64,000 nucleotides of DNA from assembly GCA_027625915.1 (NCBI GenBank), contig JANTQA010000042.1, positions 4,290,001 through 4,354,000 on the forward strand, written 5' to 3'. Below, piece by piece: positions 57,730-64,000 of the stretch; positions within the stretch are counted from its first letter, which is position 1; every line of letters begins with the position of its first letter. Both the position numbers and the translations under genes were made by a program. The DNA is from Anaeramoeba flamelloides. Taxonomy: Eukaryota; Metamonada; Anaeramoebidae. The notes below the pieces were generated by a model. That model saw only the letters and a program-made list of their open reading frames with translations, ran no database searches and was not told where the DNA came from.

Positions 57730-58607
57730 GGAAAAAAAGTTAAACACTGTTTTTAATTGGGAACATTATTAAAAATGAAAAGTAAAATCAATAAAAAGAA
57801 GATACCAATTAACTTCAAATAACAATCCATTATCTTATTTTCAATCAAACCAATAAACCAATTTAAATCTACTTTATGATTGAAATTTTTGGTGTGGTTT
57901 TGGTGATCTCAAAATTGTTCAATTTTTCAACACATTTTTAAATTAATTGATCAATCAAAGAAAAACCCCTTCCAAAAAAAGATAGTATATTAAGAAAACT
58001 GTTATTGGGTTGAATATTTCATTTTGTTTACTGTAGTCAAAATAAAGCTTGCAAAAAAATTTAATGCTTGTTTTAAAATAAAAAGCGTGTTTTTTTGTTA
58101 TAGCTCACCAATACATTAACCAATCAAAGAAACTGGTAATAAACCCTAAATAAATATTGTGTTGGTTTCTTAAAGTTCTATTATTTTAAAAGAAATTCTA
58201 AAAATGAAGGATCAAATTGTAAAATTTATCTCAAAAAATAGAGTAAATTTTTGAGAAAATTTTAATCATTCAAAAAAAACAAAAAAATTCAAAAAAATTG
58301 AGAATAGTATGGAAAATTTTAAACTATTTGAATGAATAATTTTAAATTTTACAGAAAATATCTAGACCTTTACTTTCAAAATTGATTTGAACTTAGGTAT
58401 TCTATTTGGCAGTAGATTATATGTTGCCTTTGTACAAGAATAATAAAAAGCATGGATAATATTTTGAAAAACGGATAAAAGTTTATGAACGCATTATTTT
58501 GATCACTGTATATTAATTTATTTATTCTTTTATTAATTGAACTGTACTTTTTCATTTTCAGGTTCTATTAATGTTTCCAATTAAAAAACTCAATTGGCTT
58601 TTTTTCC
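57730..58607. mobile_element. Long-TIR element, family K copy 2
   Basis: Left end GGAAAAAAAGTTAAACACTG; right end is the inverted form of GGAAAAAAAGCCAATTGAG, with 'ggttctattaatgtttccaa' matching the right TIR of copy 1 (45893-45940). More diverged than copy 1. A family E element is nested inside, where copy 1 instead has a family A element. Confidence 0.65.
58031..58508. mobile_element. Tc1/mariner-like TIR element, family E copy 3, nested in family K
   Basis: Starts CTGTAGTCAAAATAAAGCTT and ends with inverted CAGTGATCAAAATAATGCG, flanked by TA on both sides (58029-58030 and 58509-58510). Inverted relative to the copy at 23321 and about 220 bases shorter. Confidence 0.75.
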
Positions 58608-59299
58608 ACAATGGTAATGAAAAATTGTCTATGAAAAAATATTACGATTAAAACGAAAATAAAAAACCACACATTTTTTACATCAACAAAATATCATATG
58701 TCCTTAATAAAATTAAGCACTATTTTTTCTGATTAATATTTTTCGAAATCTAGCTTCATTCTTAATTCTATTAACCACTGGTATAATTTTTTTTAGAATA
58801 AAAATACTCTCAACTTTTGAATATCGAAAATATTTTTTGAAATTACTCTACACTTTTTTATTTTTTTTTTGAAAAATTGGGATTGAGAAAAGTTTGAAAT
58901 CAAAGAATTAGTTAATATATTAAAATAGAATGCTTTTTAGAGAGTTTATTTTTTTAGTTGAACTGTTTTTTTAATTTTACCATTTAAAACTAAAAAAAAA
59001 AAATTGAGGACCAAATTAGTCCCTTTTGTGAAAAGAAAATTCCAACAATTTAGAATTTGTTTTAGTAAATGAGTTAAAATAAGATACTGAATCTAAAAAT
59101 ATACATAATTTAAAGTGTGAATTCAATGATTTTGGCAAAAAATGTTTTCAAGAAAATGTTAAATTGAAACTTTATTTATTTTTATTTTTTCATTTAGTCT
59201 TTTTAATTGTATTAATGCAAAGTATTTGATCAGTTTTCCATTTTTAGTGCTTTTTTTTTGTTCGTAGGGACATATAAAATTCGAAATACAATTTAAATA

Positions 59300-59522
59300 C
59301 TGTTAATTGTAAAATAAAAAGATCAAAATTTCCAGTCAGCTTTCCAAATAATCACATTTCCCAAAAATTCAAATAAGTCAATAAAGTCCACAATTTTATC
59401 AAGACAATTAATAATTGATATTGATTTTCACGAACTCAAATTTGAAATGTTACCTGATTTATAAAATCTTTTTTTGTGAAATGTAAATGAAAATTTTGTT
59501 CCATTTATTTATCAACAAATAG
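59300..59522. mobile_element. TIR element, family D copy 5
   Basis: 223 bp: CTGTTAATTGTAAAATAAAA to ATCAACAAATAG, with TA at 59298-59299 and 59523-59524. Very similar to the copies at 31500 and 38823. Confidence 0.8.
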
Positions 59523-59769
59523 TATCTTTTATAATGCTTAGCACTTGGCATCAAGCTAATTGAATAATTATGACAATTCAATTTATGAAAACTAATAATT
59601 TAACAAATTTGAATATTTCTACTTTTCAAAATTTAACTTTTGAAGACTTACTGTAAACATAGCTTCGTAAAATCAATGTTTCTATTTTACGGAAGCTTTA
59701 TACTACAAATGATCAATTTAACTGATAATAACATATATATGGATGGGGTATTGATTTACAAAATTCAAT

Positions 59770-60045
59770 TATTAAAATTGAAATTCTAAAAATGAAGGAT
59801 CAAATATAACAAATTATTCTCAAAAGTAAGATTATATTTTAGAGAAAAACTTGATAATAACAAAATAATATTTTGATGGTTTATTCAAAAAAAAATGAAA
59901 AACTCTGAAAAAATGTGAAACATATTCTATTCATAATTTAAAATGATTCTGAAAATATTATTGAGTTTACCTTCAAAATTGATTTTAGATTCTATCTACT
60001 CTTGAATATTTAATTAATAAAGTTATCTTGGAACAAGAAAAAAAA
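59770..60045. repeat. Family E-like fragment
   Basis: 'attctaaaaatgaaggatcaaat', 'ttaccttcaaaattgatttt' and 'ttatcttggaacaagaaaaaa' match the body of family E (for example 58194-58450) in the same orientation. No TIRs are found. Confidence 0.5.
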
Positions 60046-60135
60046 AACACAGTTGTTTCTTTTGATAATGGGTTTTTGGTTTGGTATTTTACACATTTTC
60101 TATCTAGTGTAAAACTTTTAAAAAAAAAATCAAAT

Positions 60136-60519
60136 ATGACCAAATTTTGGAACAATCTTCTTATTTGGTTCATTTTTGTTGCTGTTAAAAACCTTGCCTT
60201 AACTATCAAAAATAATAATAAAAAAAAAAATACAAAATACATCACAAGAGTAAATATGAATGAAGTAAAAAATAGAGTTTTTACAATTTTAGAGATAAAA
60301 AAAGAGTTCCATTTATTTATTCAAATTTTGGGAATAGTAAATATAATGCCTGATTATCTTAATAGACTAATAATAATTCTAATCAAAAAATCGTTTGATA
60401 AATATCAATTTTTTAAAAAAAATCATTTTTCAACAAAAGTATTGGTATTTGCCGAACGATTTTATATTGAAAATCCATTTGAGGTCAAAAAACAAATTGG
60501 CGATTTGGTTTGTTATTAA
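60136..60519 (+). CDS. Possible membrane-anchored small protein, unknown
   Basis: A 127-residue frame from ATG 60136 to TAA, open upstream into family E-like sequence. It has an N-terminal hydrophobic stretch (NNLLIWFIFVAVKNLAL), a basic K/N patch, then mixed sequence (LGIVNIMPDYLNRLIIILIK, TKVLVFAERFYIENPFEVKK). The last part is more protein-like than most chance frames here, but no family is recognised and the upstream half overlaps a repeat. It may be a chance frame or the last exon of an unseen gene. Confidence 0.25.
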   Translation: MTKFWNNLLIWFIFVAVKNLALTIKNNNKKKNTKYITRVNMNEVKNRVFTILEIKKEFHLFIQILGIVNIMPDYLNRLIIILIKKSFDKYQFFKKNHFSTKVLVFAERFYIENPFEVKKQIGDLVCY

Positions 60520-61284
60520 CTAAATTTGGATAAAGGAATGGCACTCTTTATTTATCTTGAAAATGTGTAAAAACTCTATTTTTTACAACATTCCTTATTT
60601 ACGCTTGTGATCTTCGAAATTGCTTTTGTGGTCAAATCTCTCTTTTGGAGTTCTTGTTCTGGTTTAATAAAGCTCATTTTATGTGACTAAAATTCTAAAA
60701 TCGATACTTTTCGTTTCTTTGAAAGAATAAAATCCAGATTTAGTCCAAAAAATTCTCTTTTTTCTTTTTAATTTTGGATTTTTCCATCAAGAATATTTTC
60801 CCAAATAACTACTGTAGCTTAACACTTCTGTTAAATACAAACATATTGGTTGAATAAAAAGGATTTGGAATTCACAATATTTGCATCGAATTTGTTAATA
60901 ATTATTTGTATATAAATTTCAATTTCTACTGATTGTTTAATAAGAAAGACTAATTAAACACCGAAAAGTATCATTTCAAATATTCTTGACAAGATCTTTG
61001 TGTTTTTTCTTAAATGACTGCTTTCATAAATGGACAATAGTCGCCGATTCAATCATGGCCTTAAACAATTAAAAAAAAAAGATATATTTGTTTTTTTCAC
61101 TCATAATTCGGAAAAATATTTTCTCTCTAGAGAGAGATATTGATTATTGCTTTGGTATTATTCAAAATAAGAGTAATTTGTCGTATGAAGAATTTTTCAG
61201 AGTTATCATTTTATTCTTCTACCATTCCTTACAAAATCACAAGATCAAACTTTTCGTCAACTTTTCACAAAATAATCTTTTTGT

Positions 61285-61440
61285 TAAGAATTAAAATAAA
61301 TCATCATAAGTTCCAAATTCTATCAGTTGGAAAATTCAGAATTTGCGATATTGTGAATTATAAATTTTAAATTTTCTCTGAAAAACCTTTTTTTCGAAAG
61401 ATGAATGAAATTTTTTGCAACTTTATTTTGCAACAAATAG
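61285..61440. repeat. Family D fragment
   Basis: The right half of family D ('aaagatgaatgaaattttttgc', ending GCAACAAATAG and followed by TA). The left half is missing. Overlapping open frames at 61088-61370 are not accepted as genes. Confidence 0.55.
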
Positions 61441-62124
61441 TAACTGAGAACGAAAGGGTTTCATATTTTGTGAACAAACTTTATAATATTATTTTTCAAG
61501 TAACAGATTGAAAAGCTTGTTTACAACTTTTATAATTTTTTTAAAAAGAATTTAAAATTACCTGATAATAATATTAATTATTGTTAATCATGTCTGTCAA
61601 TAAAGGAACACTATAAAACAGCACTGTTGGTTTTAATTGGTTTGTAGTGATTTCAAATTATTCCTACTTATTGTGATGAAAACTTGATTTTTACTCACTG
61701 AAATAAAAATTATTTCGAAATGATTTCCACATTAAAAAAATCTTGTTTCCTTTTTCCAAAAACATACATAGGAATTTCAGAATTTTTTCAATCCTAAACT
61801 CAATTTAATAGAGCACTTGACTTACTTTAACAGATAAAAAATAATTCATGTAAGAATAATTCTCCTTCTTTGACAAAATCGACAAAATTATGGAATTATT
61901 GCACTAACATAAAAAAAAACACGAAATTTCAATTTTAATTCCTCAAAACACTTAGGGGGAAAAAAGGAAATTGTAATGTTGTTGAGATCAACTTTACTAA
62001 ATCCAAATTCTAGTTTTTATTTTTTAAAAGTTTTCCAAAAATTGATTTACAACCAATAATAACTTAAAAACCAAATACACTCGTTTTCAAGCGTTAGCCT
62101 CACAAGACATTTGTACTGTACCAA

Positions 62125-63040
62125 ATGTCTCGTCGTAATCATAGGGACTTTCGGCCTTTAAAAAAAAATGACCCACCTATCGTTTTCAAAGACAACTGCT
62201 TCCAATTTATTTCCAAAGGAACAACAAAGAAAAACAAAGCCAAAAAAGAAAACAAAACCTCAAACCAGAAAAAAGCAATTGTAACGAGCTAATTTTTTTT
62301 TTCAGCGTTCTACAAATACGAATTGCATACTCATCATAACTTTTTAAAAAAAACTCTCTGTTTTTTTTTTTTTTTGTTTTTTCTTTTTTCTTTTTTGAAA
62401 TCAAAATTCCTTTTTTACCAAATTACCATTCACAGATCCTCAAAAAAATCAGTACAGATCTTATTTCTACATACTACAAATGTAACAAAGAATTCATGTA
62501 TCGAACAAAAATGAATCCCAAAAGATTCATTACTGTCAACCATAAGCCAAGAAGGAATCAAGGCTTTGACAATTCAGGATATGAGTTAATACTGAAGGTC
62601 GACGACATTCTTGTTGGAAGAAAAGACAGGTAAAGCTTTGATCTAATTTGTTTTCTTTGAAGCGGTCCTTTCTCTGAAAAAACTTTGATCTGATGAATAA
62701 ATTTTTTTTCTTTATGAATTCTTTATTTTTATTTTTTTTTTTTTTTATTTTTTATTTCATCAACTCACAAAAGGTTTCGAGTTTTAGATGGCCTCGGTTC
62801 TGGCACATACGGCCAGGTTGTTAAATGTCAAAATTTAAATGACAAAAGTCAATTTGTAGCAATCAAAGTTATTAAAAATCATCAAGCCTATTTTAATCAG
62901 GCTCTTTTAGAGATCAATATCCTTCAGGCAGTAACTAATTTTTTTTTTTTCTTTTTTAAAATTCTTTCAGTCCAATCAAGAACAGAAACCCAAAAACAAA
63001 AAACACAAATTTGTTTTCAAAACTATCACATCTTTTTCAA
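62125..63040 (+). CDS. YAK1/DYRK-type dual-specificity protein kinase, 5' part (continues past window)
   Basis: Four exons joined in phase: 62125-62280 (ATG, donor GTAACG), 62436-62629 (donor GTAAAG), 62774-62930 (donor GTAACT) and 62971-63040 (donor GTAAAA). Exon 1 is a basic N-terminus (MSRRNHRDFRPLKKNDPPIV). Exon 2 carries the YAK-type pre-kinase region (DLISTYYKCNKEFMYRTK, then DNSGYELILKVDDIL), like 'LvxTYxxCNxxF...DNxxxDlIlxvnDi' of Yak1/YakA. Exon 3 has the glycine loop (LDGLGSGTYGQVVKC), the VAIK lysine (FVAIKVIKN) and the alpha-C region (NQALLEINILQA). Exon 4 continues (SNQEQKPKNKKHKFVFKTIT). Introns are 40-155 bases. The HRD/HCD and DFG motifs lie beyond 64000 or in an exon I could not find, so catalytic completeness cannot be judged. 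YAK kinases act in growth arrest and stress signalling. Confidence 0.88.
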
Positions 63041-64000
63041 GTAAAAAAAAAAAACTGAAAATATTTTTTTTTTGTTGCTTGAGAACCAAAGAATCAAAAA
63101 TTCAAAGAATCAAAATTTTGAAACCAAATTTAAAACTACAATTAAAATCAAAACTCAAAAACCAATAACTGGGGTTTGAATTATAAATGGAAAAACAATT
63201 TTCCCTCACTTTCTTTTTCTCTTGTTAATTTACTGTTCAAATCAAAAACCCAGAAATTTCTAAAAAACTTGTCAGGTTCATTGTTTTTGATCAATTGAAA
63301 ATATTCGGAAATAATCTACAAATACCTCCCATTTGAACATACAAATCTCTAAATTATCTGTATAGCCATTTTAAAAAAGTGAAAACTTTTTTTTTTAAGA
63401 TTTTGTCAGAATCAAAACTTTTTAAAAGTATTGTGTTTTAATAAAGCGTGAAAACTTTTTTTGAAAATAGTGCTTTCCTTCACACCTCAACCCCTGCACA
63501 CGCATTTAAAGGTTGATCCTTCACTTTATTAAAATAGAAAACTTTCAAAAAGTTTTGATTCTGAAAAAGTTTTTACTTTTTTAAAAAAGAAAAAACTGTT
63601 ATAATAGTTTGAAAAAAGTCTTCACTTTTTTAAAACAACTGTAGTCCATTAAATCATCCAAATTGGAATATTATTTCAGAATTTTCAATCCATCAATTTT
63701 AACCCTTTGGTAAATCGTTGAAATGAAAACAACCCAAAACCTAAAAAACGAATAGAGAATACTACTGAAAAATGAAAAACTAAACTTTATATAGCTGTTT
63801 TAAAAAAGTGTGGACTCGAGGCTTTGTAAGTATGGCTTAAAACTGTCTAATTCATATGTTTTAATCAGTTCAGTCAACATCTAATAAAAGTTTGGTGCAC
63901 ACTTTTCTAAAACAGCTGTAATTTAAATTTAAAAACCAGAAACATTTTTATCAATTTAAAATATATGAGTGTATTTTAATTTGAGAAAGTTGCTTAAGGA
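63041..64000 (+). other. Intron of the kinase gene or unresolved sequence
   Basis: Follows the donor at 63041 (AAGTAAAAAAAA). No segment encodes the expected next kinase motifs (an HLC/FEL-type stretch or HCDLKPEN). The sequence has repeated 'gttttaaaaaagtg' words with no coding bias. Most likely a long intron running past the window edge. Confidence 0.5.

Larger units (their letters stand above)
56525..62124. other. 5.6 kb divergent intergenic region
   Basis: Lies between the 5' ends of the minus-strand E2F-like gene and the plus-strand kinase, so it should carry both promoters. It contains nested DNA elements (57730-58607), family D copies and one weak open frame at 60136. The rest is AT-rich without recognisable features. 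Confidence 0.55.

Noticed and set aside
1-64000. CRISPR array, prophage or bacterial operon
   Set aside because: There are no regularly spaced repeats with unique spacers and no bacterial-type gene clusters; introns and pol III tRNA terminators show nuclear eukaryotic DNA.

Overview
This is a very AT-rich nuclear window from a protist. Intergenic DNA is mostly A/T homopolymer-rich sequence. Genes are sparse, have short GT-AG introns, end in TAA where an end is visible, and fit the standard genetic code. Low-complexity protein tracts (SESESE, KNKNKN, ENENEN, poly-N, acidic E/D runs), Dbl-family RhoGEF, PLAC8 and YAK-kinase genes suggest an amoeboid protist. The style resembles Anaeramoeba more than a dictyostelid, but that placement is an inference from style and no marker gene here proves it.

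Layout. (1) 1-13 kb: a 751-residue acidic protein with an N-terminal HeH/SAP-like helix motif and a C-terminal membrane anchor (1254-3509), then about 6 kb of repeats, then a full-length single-exon site-1 protease (MBTPS1/S1P, 9750-13115). (2) 13-32 kb: mostly mobile-element debris, with one small two-exon gene on the minus strand (21057-21727), an inverted pair of tRNA-Pro(UGG) genes about 3.5 kb apart, and a 5'-truncated LINE with target-site duplication. (3) 32-40 kb: two copies of a roughly 1-kb block holding a four-exon PLAC8 gene. Both copies look degenerate, and one intron contains a mobile element whose empty site survives in the other copy. (4) 43.7-48.5 kb: exons for a Dbl-type DH domain, a split PH domain, a second PH domain, a coiled coil and two WW domains. 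These are probably one RhoGEF gene whose central intron is filled with transposons and a 138-bp-arm hairpin. (5) 54.2-56.5 kb, minus strand: a two-exon 587-residue protein with an E2F-like winged-helix segment and hexapeptide repeats. (6) 62.1 kb to the right edge: the 5' exons of a YAK1/DYRK-type kinase that runs off the window.

At least nine short TIR or foldback repeat families are visible; several show TA target-site duplications and nested insertions. No full-length transposase was found, so these look like non-autonomous (MITE-like) elements. No viral, LTR, CRISPR or bacterial-type systems were seen. The genes do not form a pathway together. The strongest unexplained structure is the near-perfect inverted repeat at 46072-46405.
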